Below, in pieces: positions 1-11,251 of a stretch of 64,000 bases of DNA (its first letter is position 1; every line of letters begins with the position of its first letter). Made by a program: the position numbers and the translations under genes. The notes beneath the pieces are model-generated. The model worked only from the letters and a program-made list of their open reading frames with translations, had not been told where the DNA came from and ran no database searches. Source of the stretch: Meloidogyne chitwoodi (taxonomy: Eukaryota; Nematoda; Chromadorea; Rhabditida; Meloidogynidae); NCBI GenBank assembly GCA_015183035.1, contig JACZZP010000016.1, forward strand, positions 1,116,001-1,180,000. The letters are read 5' to 3'.

Positions 1-261
1 TTTATAAATCAACGGAGGTTATTAGATTAATTTATTTAATTTGTTAATTTTATTGTCAAGTCATTTTAACTGAAAATATGAACAAAATCAATAAATAAAT
101 TTATATAAATTAATCCTCTAAAATAAATCTTTGGAATTATTAATTTTTTCAATTTCTTTCCTTCTCTTGAGATATTTTATATTTAAAAAGGAGAAAATAT
201 TCTTATATAGAAATAACCAAAATATTTTATAAAATTAAATAAATAAATAAATATATTTTAG

Positions 262-463
262 TAAATATTATATAAAATATTGGTGGATTGGAATTGAAAC
301 ATTTAATGAAATTAGCAAAAAAGAAATGGAAATAAATATTAAAGAAAATAATATTTTAACAAAATTTGTGGAAAATATAAAAAATAAAACACCTTATGTT
401 TTAATGCAATCAGACGGAAAAATTGAATTATTTTATTATTATTTTAATAATAATAATAATTAA
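262..463 (+). CDS. Terminal exon of an unrecognised gene
   Basis: An acceptor (tattttag) at 254-261 opens a 66-codon frame that ends at TAA 461-463. The peptide is Lys/Asn/Ile-rich, contains a WWIGIE stretch and ends in a run of Asn. No upstream exon could be found in bases 1-250, so the gene would begin outside the window. The product is not recognised. The open frame is long for DNA this AT-rich and begins at a good acceptor, but this could still be chance. Confidence 0.35.
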
Positions 464-895
464 ATTAATTTAGGAGAATAATTTAATTAATTTATTTATT
501 TATTTAAAATTAAATATTTATTAATAAATAAATAAATAAAATATTTGTAAAAAAATATCTTTTATCTAATAGTTAGCATTTTTTAATAATAAAAATAGTA
601 ATCTAATTATTTAAAAATTAATAAAATTATTATAAAAAAATTGTTAAATCCTAATAATTTATTTAATATATACATATATCTTGGCTAATATTTTTATAAT
701 GCTTAATAAAAATTAAATAAAAATTAAAATTTTTAAATTTGTCTATTTATTTGATTCAATTAAATAATGAAATTAAAAAATTTATTTATTTATTTTAATT
801 TAAAAATTTAATTATAATTTTTAAAAATCTTATATTTTTATTAATTTCTAAAATATAAATAATTTATTATTTTTTTGTTTCACTGCAAAATAAGG
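464..895. other. AT-rich intergenic DNA
   Basis: Low-complexity A/T sequence with TAAATAAATA-like runs. No open frame, RNA gene or repeat structure is visible. Confidence 0.6.
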
Positions 896-899
896 ACAA

Positions 900-1250
900 C
901 AATATAAGGAAGAAATTATACAAGGAAAATATTTAGTAGATGTCAGTATTCCAATGTCATAGTTATTTAATCATTACTTTTTAATAAGGTTCACGCCCAA
1001 TTTTCTGGCCCATAAAAGGGAAATGAAATACAAACTAAAAGCTTCAGTTCTCATTAATTTTCCACCAGCTTAGAGTTGGTGTTCCACTTCCCCAACCTTT
1101 ATTATATTTTACTTGTTGAATAAAACTTTAAAAGAAAAGACTTTTTCTTTAATTTTGGCGGTCCAACCGCGCTCCGGGAGTTGGATTCGTCCAACTCCCG
1201 GGGCCCAACGGTTTGGCGAAACTGCCCCATAAAATCCAGATTGGTATCAT
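900..1250 (+). mobile_element. Probable LTR and leader of an LTR retrotransposon
   Basis: This block is much richer in GC than its surroundings. It holds a TATA-like CATAAAAG near 1012 and a polyadenylation signal AATAAA near 1120. Next comes TGGCGGTCCAACCGC at 1156-1170, placed and built like a primer-binding site just past an LTR. A hairpin-forming leader follows (1174-1201). No second LTR and no gag-pol frame are seen, so it would be a solo LTR with a short leader remnant. The LTR edges are not resolved. Confidence 0.4.
1174..1201. repeat. 12-bp perfect hairpin with a TTCG loop
   Basis: CCGGGAGTTGGA (1174-1185) pairs perfectly with 1190-1201 across the loop TTCG (1186-1189). An imperfect outer stem links the AACCG at 1165 with the CGGTT near 1209. 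It sits in the leader-like part of the retroelement remnant, so it is best read as an RNA structure of that element. Confidence 0.75.
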
Positions 1251-1570
1251 TCAACATCTAAGCAAATTGAATGGTTGTATTTTGATCGAAAATTTTGAGA
1301 CCAGTCATCTTTAGACAGCCATAATTTATAAATAAATTTATATAAAGTTACTCTGCACTCTCTGTCTTTGTTTAATATAACTTTTCTAATTATCATAATT
1401 TTTTTTAATTTATATAAAAAAGTACAAAATAAATTTAGAAATTTAATATTACTATAAATTGTTAAAATAGTATTTTATTTGAAAAAGATTAATTTATTAA
1501 CATTTAATAAAAATTAAATAGATTTTATATAAATAATTTATATTTAATTATATTTATTTATTTTTTAATT
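1210..1570. other. Intergenic DNA, nothing recognised
   Basis: The first ~110 bases resemble the retroelement leader; the rest is AT-rich without a usable open frame. Confidence 0.5.
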
Positions 1571-1573
1571 TTA

Positions 1574-2595
1574 TTATTTTTCTTCAACAATAATTGTAGT
1601 ATTAATTAATTTACAATAATTATCTCTTGAAGTAATATTATTTGGATGTTTATAACTGCAAGTAGTAGTATTTATTGGGCAAATAATACAAGTCTTATTT
1701 TCAGGATTTGTTATGCTACAACAAACTGAAATTTATTAAAAATAAAATTATTATATTTTATTTAAAAAATTTAAATTAAAATTTGATTGAATATTTTGAT
1801 ATCTTCTTCAACTCCCTTTTCTAAATTGTTGAACAAATAAAAATAAATCATTTTAATCAATTTAGCAATATTAATTTATTTAATTTGGATAATATATTAA
1901 TTATTAATAAATAATATATTTTTATATTAACAAATGACTTTACAAATATTCATTAATACAATAAACTTACTTCCTGGACAAAACTCTTTATTAATACAAT
2001 ATTTGCCTGATCTAACAAAACTTTTTTTACATTGACATCCAGGTGGTCCACAGTCTTCACAACATTCCTTAGTTTTATTAAATATTGTCAAACAAGTTTG
2101 TTCACAAGAAGGTTTTGTACAATTAATATATTCTTCTGTGGGTGAACATAAAGGATGAGTTACTATTTTTACTTCTAAATAAAAATTAATTTTTATATAA
2201 ATATTTAAAATCCTCATTTATAAATTCAACATAAGGGACGTATTTTGGGAATTTAAATAATTTGAACTTATAATTGTGTTCAACGTAATTTTAAAATTTT
2301 ATAAAATAAACTAGAAAATTAATTTATTCTTTTTAAAAACAGAATTTTTAATCCAATTTTTAAATAATATTTTGATATTTACTTAGAGGCTTACTTTTTT
2401 TAAAAATAATAAAAAATAAGTAAAATTAAAAAATAAATTTTACCATTTCCAAAACACGAAAGGTTTCTGTAAATATATAATTTATATTTAAATATTAATT
2501 AACTAAGTATTTAATAAATTAATTTAAATAACTTACATAAAAATGTAATATATAAATAAATTTGTTAAAAATAATATTAAAATATTATTATACAT
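1574..2595 (-). CDS. Secreted TIL-domain cysteine-rich protease inhibitor
   Basis: Four exons can be joined in phase: 2537-2595, 2444-2466, 1971-2174 and 1574-1725, total 438 nt or 145 residues. Exon 1 encodes a hydrophobic signal peptide (MYNNILILFLTNLF). Exon 3 carries the TIL pattern: C-S-P-x-E, then paired and closely spaced Cys including KECCEDC, GCQCKK, and a closing KYCINKEFCPG. TIL proteins usually block serine proteases through one exposed loop. The last exon adds six more Cys (ICCSIT, CIICP, TTTCS, NYCK) and an acidic tail beyond the standard domain. The second exon is a 23-nt micro-exon. The family call is firm; the target protease cannot be inferred. Confidence 0.75.
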
Positions 2596-2599
2596 TTTT

Positions 2600-3030
2600 T
2601 AAATAATTTATAAAATTTTATCAATTGTATATTTTAAATTATTTATAAACAATTAAAAAAAAAGTTTCCTTTTTTAATAATTCTATAAAAATGTCATCCA
2701 CATGTTTATTTACTTCCACGTATTTCTTTAAAATTAATAAAAAATAATTTTATATTTTTTATTAAAAATGAAAAAACAACAACAAAATGGAAGAATTTAA
2801 AATTTAATTGATTGGATGGTAAAAATAATTATTACATTAAAATTTAAAAAAATATTAAAATTACTATAGTGTTTAATAACTTCAGAAATACATTTTAAAA
2901 TATTTATTAGATAAAAACGAAATATCATCATAATAAGAATTTAAACAATAAAAAAGGTTAATTTAGTGAATTTTTGAATTTTCAATCAAAATGTTGTGTA
3001 TTCTTGACTATAACTTTTAATCTTCTTTTT
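2600..3030. other. AT-rich intergenic DNA
   Basis: Upstream region of the TIL gene and 3' flank of the small membrane-protein gene. Nothing beyond AT-rich sequence is seen. Confidence 0.5.
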
Positions 3031-3035
3031 CTTCA

Positions 3036-3299
3036 CTAATCATCGACCATATAGCGTTCTGCAGAAAAAAATTCATACACAAGGTCGCCAACAATAACAG
3101 AATTTAAGAGGAATTCAATTTTATGTTCATCTCGTAAATGAGCATTTAACACCTTTGAAAAGAAAAATAAATGTCCAAATAATAATTAATTAATAAAATA
3201 ATAAATACTCACATAGCCTATAATGAAAGCACAAAATACAATTATCAAATACAGCACAAAAAGAAGAACAATGATTATATATAGTAAGATGTTGAGCAT
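3036..3299 (-). CDS. Small one-TM protein, member 1 of a local three-gene family
   Basis: Two exons: 3213-3299 and 3036-3152, phase-0 intron. Residues 1-29 form one membrane segment (MLNILLYIIIVLLFVLY...) ending in Gly-Tyr exactly at the intron. Exon 2 encodes a 38-residue polar tail with HLRDEHKIEF and VIVGDLVYEF. It aligns with the protein at 10935-11251 and shares the G-Y/intron position with the divergent neighbour at 3500-3872. An acceptor-like TTTGTTTAAG lies upstream of the start, so the message may be trans-spliced. The function is not recognised. Confidence 0.7.
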
Positions 3300-3499
3300 A
3301 TTGTAGATACAAATCCTTAAACAAATAAATAAGTAAAAGTAGATTTTGTATATTTTAAAAATGAAAAATATGTTTTCTTTTATAATAAGAATATTTCTAA
3401 AGATTATGTATATAAAAATAAAATTTAAATTTGTTTCATCATTCATTTATTTAATCGGCACTAGTGCTACAATTATATTTCTCAAGATAAAAGATAGTA

Positions 3500-3872
3500 A
3501 TGGGTTTGCTAACTATTCTTATGTATATTTTGGCAATGATCTTTATTGTGCAACTTTCGTTCATTTTTGGCTACGTAAATTAATAAATATATTTTTTAAT
3601 TGTATATTATTTATTTTTAGTTCACCAATACTTATATGCGCTTCGAATATGGCTATGAAATTCTTCCCGAGGATGAAAAACCTTACTATATACGAAGATA
3701 CCAGACCAACAGTGGGCGAAGAGAAGATAGTGAAAACATTAGTGAAAAAAATGCTAATAATAATAATGCAAGGGATAACAACAGTGAAACAATTTCTAAT
3801 GAGGAGGATAACAATACTGAAGGAGATGATGACAATAATGAAAATAACAATAATGAAAATCAAGAAAATTAA
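3500..3872 (+). CDS. Small one-TM protein with Asn/Glu/Asp-rich tail, family member 2
   Basis: Exon 1 (3500-3574) encodes a 25-residue membrane segment starting MGLLTILMYILAM and ending in Gly-Tyr. A phase-0 intron follows, then exon 2 (3621-3872). After a Tyr/Arg-rich stretch (YEILPEDEKPYYIRRY) the tail becomes a low-complexity Asn/Glu/Asp run to the TAA. It is divergent from the gene at 3036-3299, with 200 bp between the starts, and shares that gene's intron position, which suggests an inverted tandem duplication. Other frames open over exon 2 are shadows. The function is unknown. Confidence 0.65.
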
Positions 3873-3874
3873 TC

Positions 3875-4370
3875 CTAAATCAATTTGATAATTACTCTTC
3901 ATCTTTTCTATATTTAAACAAATACCTATATAATTATATGTATTAATTTTTATTGTTTCAAAATATAATTTATTTATAAATTTTGTTTGAAGATATTATT
4001 AAAGAGGTTATTAAATTTCCTAATCGAAGACTCAATACTTTTCCGGATGCTAAAAAATGAATTTGAGATATTATCCCCATTATGATGATAAAAATTTGTC
4101 AAAGAAAAACTTAAAACAGAAAAGCAAAGGTAATAATAATCTTATTGCTAGAACTAAATAACCTTTGACATATGTAAGATGATAATAAGTACTGAAAATA
4201 AAATATGAATTTACTTCAATACACTAAAAGTCATTAAAATAATCTTACATTAAACAAACGTAACCATTCAAAATTAAAGCAAAAAGAATCCAAACAATTT
4301 TCCTATATTTAAAAAAAGAAAAAGGTATACAACAGCCTAAAATTAATGAATTTTTTGATCATTTTTTATG
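3875..4370. other. Intergenic DNA between convergent genes
   Basis: It separates the 3' ends of two convergent genes. A short plus-strand open stretch near 3990-4060 has no splice support. Nothing is recognised. Confidence 0.5.
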
Positions 4371-4375
4371 CACTA

Positions 4376-6374
4376 TCACATCTCATCAAAATAAGGAACT
4401 TGATGAATTTGTCCATATGCAGATAACGCAAGTTTTGCACAAAGCTTTGTTGCCGCCTATAAAATTCGATATTTAAAATTAAATTTTAAAATTAATTTCT
4501 ACTTTTTTCACATCCTCAGCGTTAACACTTTGCACAATATTTACGAATTCTTCTGGTGATTGGGCACTGCCTTTAGCCATTACTTGAGAGGTTTGATCTA
4601 ATGCTAAAAGCTCACTCGAGTCATATTTGCTAAGTGTTTGCAAAGCCAATGTTTGTTTGGTTATCTAAATATAGATATTAGGTAAAAGTAAATGAAAAAT
4701 GGTGTAAGAATACTTTTTAAAAAACTTTACCAAAAAAAAAAACAAGCCAAAATGTTTTAGTGTTTTTAAGGTTTACAGATTAAATTTTTAATAAAAAATC
4801 CATTCTTATGTTTAAAAATTATTAAAAAATTAACCTGAAGCAATTCTTGATCAACAGAGTTGTTAGCAAGTTCCCGAAGACCTTTAACAGCCTCTTTAAC
4901 ATAAGGGAAGACCTTAAAAAAATTATTTATATGCTATTTTTTCTGTATAAAAAATATTCTAACCTTTTCACCTTCAGCAACAATATAAAAACCAATAAGT
5001 CCAATATCAGAATAAGAAATATTTACTGGTGACAAATGGAATGGATTATGGTTCGATGCTTTAAAAAGAATTCTATGAACAATTGATGGCTGAGCAATAT
5101 TTTCATAATTTGTATATTGTCCTATAAATGAGAATATTAATAAAAATTAGATAATTTTATAGTTTTAGCACAAAAAATATTCTAGAATAGTGTAGATTGT
5201 CTTAAGAAAATCCCTTCGTTCCAACAAGATAAAAAATAAAAATTGTTCATTTCTATTTTAATTTATTATAATAACCTGTTTTTCCGATCAAATAGGCAAG
5301 CACAGCTTGAACGGCAACTGCCTTCTCATCCTTAGAGGATGCTCCTTCACCCACAACCGCAATATGAGCCAATTGACCAGGTCCATATTGACGAACATCT
5401 CCACCTAGAAAAGGACTTGGATTGGCTGGATGGCTAGCCCCATCAGGTACTATTCTATGGTCCGACTGGGAATAAACAAAAGTTAAAAATATAAATAAAT
5501 AATTTAACTGCATATTCCAATAAAAGAGAATGGTCAATATTAACACCAATCAATGCTGTTTCAGCACTCTTCCAACGAGAGAGCACATAAGATTGCAATC
5601 TTTTATGCCCAACATTTGTGTCAGAACCAATTTCGAATGGTTTACAGAGAAGCGAATTCGAAAGAGAGCCATTCCTATTTAAAAAATTTATATGTAAAAA
5701 ATTTAGCCAAATTTATCTTTGCCCATCTACAATCTTAAGGTGACTCCCAACCTTAAAAATTCAAATATGAGGCAAAAATAAAAACCTAAAAGCAGCTTTA
5801 TGTAAATTTTCAAAGGTAATATCCTCGGCTGTTTGATGATTCAGATCAGTTTCCAATCCTTGATGAACTTGTAGAATATCCCATGGCTTAATTGCAGGTT
5901 GCACAATTTCACCAAGAACAGAAAGGGCAATTGGCGCTTGAGTACGATTCTTTTAAAAAATTGGCAGTTTAGATAAATAAAAATATAAACAAACCACGCT
6001 CATTTGCACACAAAGCAAATCCTTCGACAGTCTAGAAAATAAATTGGCTCCGGTTTGAGCTGTTTGCCAAAGTAGTCGAAGCCCCAAATAATTATCAGAA
6101 TCACTACCAATGCAATTACGCAATAAATGAGCAACGCCTCCCTCATCAGGCTGTTGATAGCGTGAACCAGAACGGAAAGCAAATACAAGTTGAGATACTG
6201 CCCCCTAAAAATGAAAATGTTAAAATTCAAATTAATTTAAAAGACCTGAAGATCAACAGATGAAATGGTCATGCCATTAGGCAAACGCGATGTTTTCTGT
6301 TGAATTGGCTCAATAAGAGGATTGGGTTTTGCATAAGCTGCAGCTACAGATGCAAGGCCACGACGAGACAACAT
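4376..6374 (-). CDS. ucr-2: Ubiquinol-cytochrome c reductase core protein 2, mitochondrial
   Basis: Nine exons join in phase: 6246-6374, 5995-6204, 5786-5949, 5509-5674, 5276-5465, 4964-5121, 4835-4912, 4503-4664, 4376-4456. They give about 445 residues, the usual size of core protein 2. The N-terminus (MLSRRGLASVAAAYAK) looks like a mitochondrial presequence. The M16-type fold is visible (LPNGMTISSVD; FAFRSGSRYQ; GVAHLLRN). The HxxEH zinc motif of active processing peptidase is absent, as expected for a structural core 2 subunit of complex III. The protein ends AYGQIHQVPYFDEM, a typical core 2 terminus. The gene family is clear. The worm paralogue number cannot be assigned. Confidence 0.88.
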
Positions 6375-6803
6375 TTCACTATACTAACCAAAAATCTAAA
6401 GAATAAGAAAACAATAAAAAAATATACAGAAATTAAAAAATATCAAGTGTACATTATCAAAAACATGCTTATTGTTAACATAAAATATACCGAAAGGGTC
6501 AATAACGAAAATAATACAAAATGATAATAAAAGAAAACGTCAAAATTGTCATTCGCTTTTAGTATTTTAATTCTTTTTAAAATTTTGTTTTTCAACATGT
6601 ATACATCAATATTATTGTATTTACAAATTTATATATATATTAATATAAATAATTGAGGTTCTTAAATATTTATTCTTTTTCAATAAAAATAGGTATTTAT
6701 ATATATGCTTTTGAGATTTTTATTATTATAAACAAAAAAATCAAATGAGGTTATCATAATTTGAAATAAACAAATTATTTAAAATTTATTAATAAAATCA
6801 TAA
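6375..6803. other. Intergenic DNA upstream of ucr-2
   Basis: AT-rich spacer between two same-strand genes. A TTTGGTTAG acceptor-like site just upstream of the ucr-2 start could receive a spliced leader. Nothing else is seen. Confidence 0.5.
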
Positions 6804-9036
6804 TCATATGTTCATTGGAACATTTAATTCTAATAAATCCAAAGGTACTTCTATATTTTCATTATGCATCTCCTAAATTTTTTTTTGAATTTTTTGAAAA
6901 TTTTAATTTCTTACTCGAATTAATTCCGTAGCAAGCCTTAAATTCATTAAACAATCAGGATCGATTATTGTAATAGCTCTGCCAAAATTTCCAGCTCTAC
7001 CTGTCCTTCCCGTTCTATGGACAAAATCGTCAAAAGTTTTTGGCATCTAAAGAAAAAGCCTTTTAAATAAATAAAAAAAAGATATATTTAAACTTCATAA
7101 TTAATAACAATTTCAAGGCCAACTAAATTTAGACCGCGAGCTATTACACTTGTAGAAACAAGTATATCACAATCGCCTTTTTCAAATGCAACTAAAGCTT
7201 CATGTCTTTGTCTTTGTGAACGTTCACTTAAATTTTATTAGTTTTTATTATAATATTTTTAGAACCCGCTTGTTGGAATAGTTTTCCAGCCTCGTATAGA
7301 CAATTTTAATGCTAACCAATTTGTCATTCGTCGAGAATTACAAAAAATAGCAACCTATAGGAAATTAAAAAAATATATTGGAATATTAGAGCTCGTGGAT
7401 TAAAGATTACTTAATTATAAAAATCAAATTTTACTGTCATAATTCACAAGTTTTCATATTATATTTTATAAATTTTAATAATACTTTTTTGCTCAATCTT
7501 CTCCAAGTTACTCCATTTTCATCTTTAAATATTCCTTTACATTTTGGACTTAACTTTGAAAGAATTTCATCACACAAAATAGAAAGCTTTTGGTATTTTG
7601 TTGCCTTAAATTTAATTTTAGAATAATTTTTTAATAATATTAATTTTTTAAAATAAACTTACTACAACAAATTTTTGTTTAACAGTTTGTGGCAATACTT
7701 CTCTACCTCCAATTGATATCATAAAATAATTTGGTCTTAAAATACGTCCGGCATATTCTTCAACAATTCCTTCAAACGTAGCAGAAAACATTAAAGTTCT
7801 ATGTTTTTGTTTATTCTAAAATATTTATTTTATTTTTAAAATATATATTTAAAAACATTTTCTGCCATTTCCTTTATTTTCATTATATCTTTGAAAAAAA
7901 TTTCATCTTTCAATAATTTATCTGCTTCGTCTAACACCAAAAAATTTAACCCAGCCAATTTTACCTTTATTTAAAATTTAATAAAATATTTATATATTTT
8001 AAAAAACTTTTTCTTCAGCTATAAATTGCATAATTCTTCCCATCGTGCTCACAAAAATATCAAATCCATTGCGCATATCTTCCAATGATTCTGCTATTCT
8101 AATTTCCCCATAAGAACAAACTACCTTTAGAGAAGTTCCTAAACATTTATTTATTTTTATATTTTATTTAAAATTTTCTACCCCGAGTAAAAACCTTTGC
8201 TGTATCACCAAGTTGTTGTGTTAATTCTCTAGTTGGAGCAATAATTATTGCCTATTTTATTTTAATAACATATTTAAAAAATTAAAAAAATACATTTGGT
8301 TCGTATAGTGGACTATCATTAATATTCATTCGTTGTTTTCGTTTATGCAACAAATGAATAATTGGAAAAAGAAAAGAACCAGTTTTACCAGTTCCAGTCT
8401 GTGCTCTTGCTATTAAGTCGAAATCTGTGAAATATATGTTTAAATAACAAGAAATTTAATAAAATATTTAGATACCTCGCTTCTTCTCTATAATAGGAAT
8501 TACAGAACACTGTACAAGTGTTGGTTTGGTGTAGCCCTTTTCAAATAAATTATTCTTCAGTGGGTCAATAAAATGGTTAAAATCCCTATAGAAATGAAAA
8601 ATATTAAGAAAATACTTTAGAATTTAAAGCAATTTTTAATAAACGCAAAGTAATAAAACTCAAGATTTTCAAAAACCTAATTCGTGGAGAAGTGCCATCT
8701 CCGCCTTTTGAACAAATTCGACTTTCATCGGCATTAATTTGTTCAAATTCAGGGCCAGCATTAACATTCCCTGCATTCTAAAAAATAATTTTTTAAAGAA
8801 ATTTAAGCATAACTAAAAACCTCTCTAAATAGTTCTTCTTGAGTTCTTTTAGGGGCTTTATATTTGTGCTGACTGACTATAAATATTAAATTTTATTAAA
8901 AACAATGAGAAAAGTATGTATAATTAAAAAACAGACTTTTATTTCGATAAATTGCGTTTTTTAGTGCAGTTGAATTGTATGATTTCTTGGGTAAAGATTC
9001 AGCAGAATTAATATCATCGTCCTCAAACTTTAACAT
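6804..9036 (-). CDS. DEAD-box ATP-dependent RNA helicase, DDX3/Vasa-like
   Basis: A multi-exon gene, exons running from the ATG at 9036 to the TGA at 6804-6806. All core helicase motifs are readable: the Q-motif region (GYTKPTLVQCSVIPII), motif I AQTGTGKT, Ia PTRELTQQ, II DEAD (LNFLVLDEADKLL), III SAT (LMFSATF), V IARGLN, VI HRTGRTGRAGNFG. The spacing and the ending of motif VI fit the Ded1/DDX3/Vasa group. Oddities are Asn for Asp in motif V and a motif IV region reading TSGERSQRQRHEAL where relatives have a His-Gly. It lacks the RGG repeats and zinc knuckles of germline Vasa. A role in RNA remodelling is inferred from family only. Confidence 0.85.
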
Positions 9037-9119
9037 TTTTAAAAATTATTTAAATTCCTTCATTTCAATATAAATCGTCAAAAAGATTAAATACATTTTA
9101 TTGAATAAAATACTTAAAA

Positions 9120-9271
9120 TTTAACTTAAAAAAATATACAATGTTAGATTTTGGGATAGGCTGTCCAACAAGGTTGTCGAAGCATCCATTAATACTTATT
9201 ATAGGAGTTTTGTAATCAACAGTCTTCAAGTAATGGTTCTGAGGTTGTTGAGAAAATGAGATTTCATCCAT
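9120..9271 (-). CDS. Possible extra 5' exon of the helicase gene
   Basis: An ATG at 9269-9271 opens MDEISFSQQPQNHYLKT..., followed by a possible donor GTATAT. Joining it to a weak acceptor (TTTGAG) just inside the helicase first exon keeps the frame. The acceptor is poor, so this may be a separate short frame or noise. Confidence 0.25.
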
Positions 9272-9483
9272 ACTAATAAAATTTAACTAAAAAATTAAAC
9301 AGAAAATAAAACAATGATTAAAATAATACCCAAATAATTTCGGTATCAAGTTACTTGAAATTTAAGGTGAAAATATTCAACCGCGAATATACCTCGAGGA
9401 AATTATGAAAAATTTATAAAAATAAAAAATTCAATAAAAATTGTAAAAGTGAATTGAGAAATAATTTTATTTTTTTATTAAAT

Positions 9484-10493
9484 TTATTCATTCTCTTCTT
9501 CATAAATTTCTGAAACCTTCCAAGCCACGCCAAATTCCATTAAAGCAAAAATTGTAGCAAGAATTTCGGGTTGATGTATTTTAATAAAATCGCGTAATCC
9601 TTTAACAAATGACCAAACAATTGAGGCAATACGTCCAGCAATTGGAAAAATAACCTTCAATATTAAAATTTTGTTTTTGAAAATTTATTGAAAATACCGG
9701 CCAATAAAGATAACATAAAAAGGCAAAAATAGCACAGACTGAAGCAACACTCGCTATTTTAATAAAATTGTGTAGACTTTCCCAATGTTTTTCTTCTTCT
9801 ATTTGATCTTCTATTGTAGTTAAAAGATTCTAAAAAATTCATTCAAAAATATTTTTTGTACTTTTTCATAAGTATAACACTCCCTTCGGATACAAATTCA
9901 CATATTAAAACTACGAGTCTCTTTATAATAACCCAAAAATTATTTCTATCTGACTTTAGTATAAAAAGGATGCTAGTAGTTGATCGAAAATATTTTTACG
10001 ATCGGGAAGTACTCATAATTAGTCTTAAGTGTGATATTTGAGTATAGTATTATATTAATCAAAAATATTTTAATACCAAAAGACACGAATGAAGTTGCTC
10101 CCGTTGCTCATCTGGCGAAAGTGAAATAGCAGATGATGACGAAGACTCATTTTGTTTATAAATTCGATCATAATAGTCAAATGCAATTTTAATTGCCTAA
10201 TTAAAAAATAAAAATATAAAAAAATTTGAAACAAAATAAAAATCATTTTTTAATTATAATTTATCAAACAAAACCTCATTTTTAATAAGAGAAGTACTCA
10301 AAACGGGACCATCAAATTTCGGCAAAATCAAATCTCTTGTTTTGTTATATGTCCGACAAAGTGGACATTCTTTCTTAATTTGAATTGCTCGAGAAATACA
10401 TTTTTGATGAAATGAATGGCCACAATTCCGAAGAACAGCCATTTCAGTTGTTCTAAAGTTATCAAGACAAATACTGCAGTTGCCAATATTCAT
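9484..10493 (-). CDS. RING-H2 finger membrane protein (putative E3 ligase)
   Basis: Four exons, from the ATG at 10493 to the TAA at 9484-9486. Residues 1-50 form a complete RING: CSICLDNF, CGHSFHQKC, CPLCR, so all eight metal ligands are present. The middle holds a Ser-rich acidic stretch (QNESSSSSAISLS) and a helix (TTIEDQIEEEKHW). A membrane segment follows (VCAIFAFLCYLYW), then the helix VIFPIAGRIASIVW and a tail that starts at FIKIHQPEILATIF. The order RING, polar linker, hydrophobic C-terminus matches the duplicated genes at 14952-15927 and 24370-25345. RING-H2 proteins usually recruit a ubiquitin E2. The substrate is unknown. Confidence 0.75.
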
Positions 10494-10499
10494 TTTCTA

Positions 10500-10934
10500 A
10501 AATTTTTAATTTAATAGAGAATAAATTTCTAAACAAAAATCTTTTTAATTTAAATCTCACATAAATCAAAAAAACAGTGCCCAGACCAGCTGATAATCTA
10601 AAAAATAAAAAAAAATTAATAAAAAACATTTTGCCAATTTGTCAAAATTATGTAAGAAACGAAAATAAGAATTACTATATATTCACAAGGATATTTATAA
10701 AGAATAAATATTATTTTAAAATTATTAAAGATGAAGTAAATTGAATATTAAGTTCAGGATCATAATTGATTAAACATATGTATTAACTTTAAAAAATTTC
10801 AAAAAAAGTTTTTTATGAATATTTTACTATAAAAATTAGTTTAATTTTTAAATTTTTTATCTACACACAAACAACTCATTCAAAATCATCATTTGTCTAT
10901 AAGAAAAGACTTTCTTCTATTCGATCAAGTCAAT
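10500..10934. promoter_or_regulatory. Divergent intergenic region
   Basis: About 440 bp of AT-rich DNA between the starts of the RING gene (-) and the small one-TM gene (+). It must contain both start regions; no specific element can be named. Confidence 0.4.
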
Positions 10935-11251
10935 ATGTGGCTTTATATTATTCTCAAAATACTTTTGTATATAACTATATTTCTTCTTTTTTTGCTATAT
11001 GTGTTCATTGTTCTAATGGCCTTTTTTATGGGATATGTAAGTTATTTATTTATTATATATTCTTGATATATATATTTTTTTTTAATTTTTAGTGTTTCAA
11101 TCATCTTTGGCGTGAGCATCAGGGCATTGAATTCTTTATTGATGCTATTGTTATTGGCAATATTTGTTATGAATTCTGGACATCAAAAAGTTACAAAATT
11201 AAAAATACTCGTAAAATGTCTATTGGAATTAATGAAGAACGAAAAGAATAA
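10935..11251 (+). CDS. Small one-TM protein, family member 3
   Basis: Exon 1 (10935-11036) encodes a 34-residue hydrophobic start, MWLYIILKILLYITIFLLFL and onward, ending Gly-Tyr at the phase-0 intron. Exon 2 is 11093-11251. The tail begins CFNHLWREHQGIEFFIDAIV, continues IGNICYEFW, and ends Lys/Arg/Glu-rich. It aligns over its whole first 65 residues with the protein at 3036-3299 (REHQGIEFF against RDEHKIEFL; IGNICYEF against VGDLVYEF). A single-pass membrane protein with a short cytosolic or lumenal tail is inferred. No known family was recognised. Confidence 0.7.

Noticed and set aside
1174..1201. Rho-independent terminator
   Set aside because: The genome is eukaryotic, no T-run follows the stem, and no gene ends here.
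3346..3902. 180-codon plus and 113-codon minus frames over the small one-TM gene
   Set aside because: They read through the intron and conflict with the family-conserved Gly-Tyr splice site.
5253..5738. Separate small genes in the complex III region (both strands)
   Set aside because: They are single ucr-2 exons read into flanking introns, or antisense shadows.
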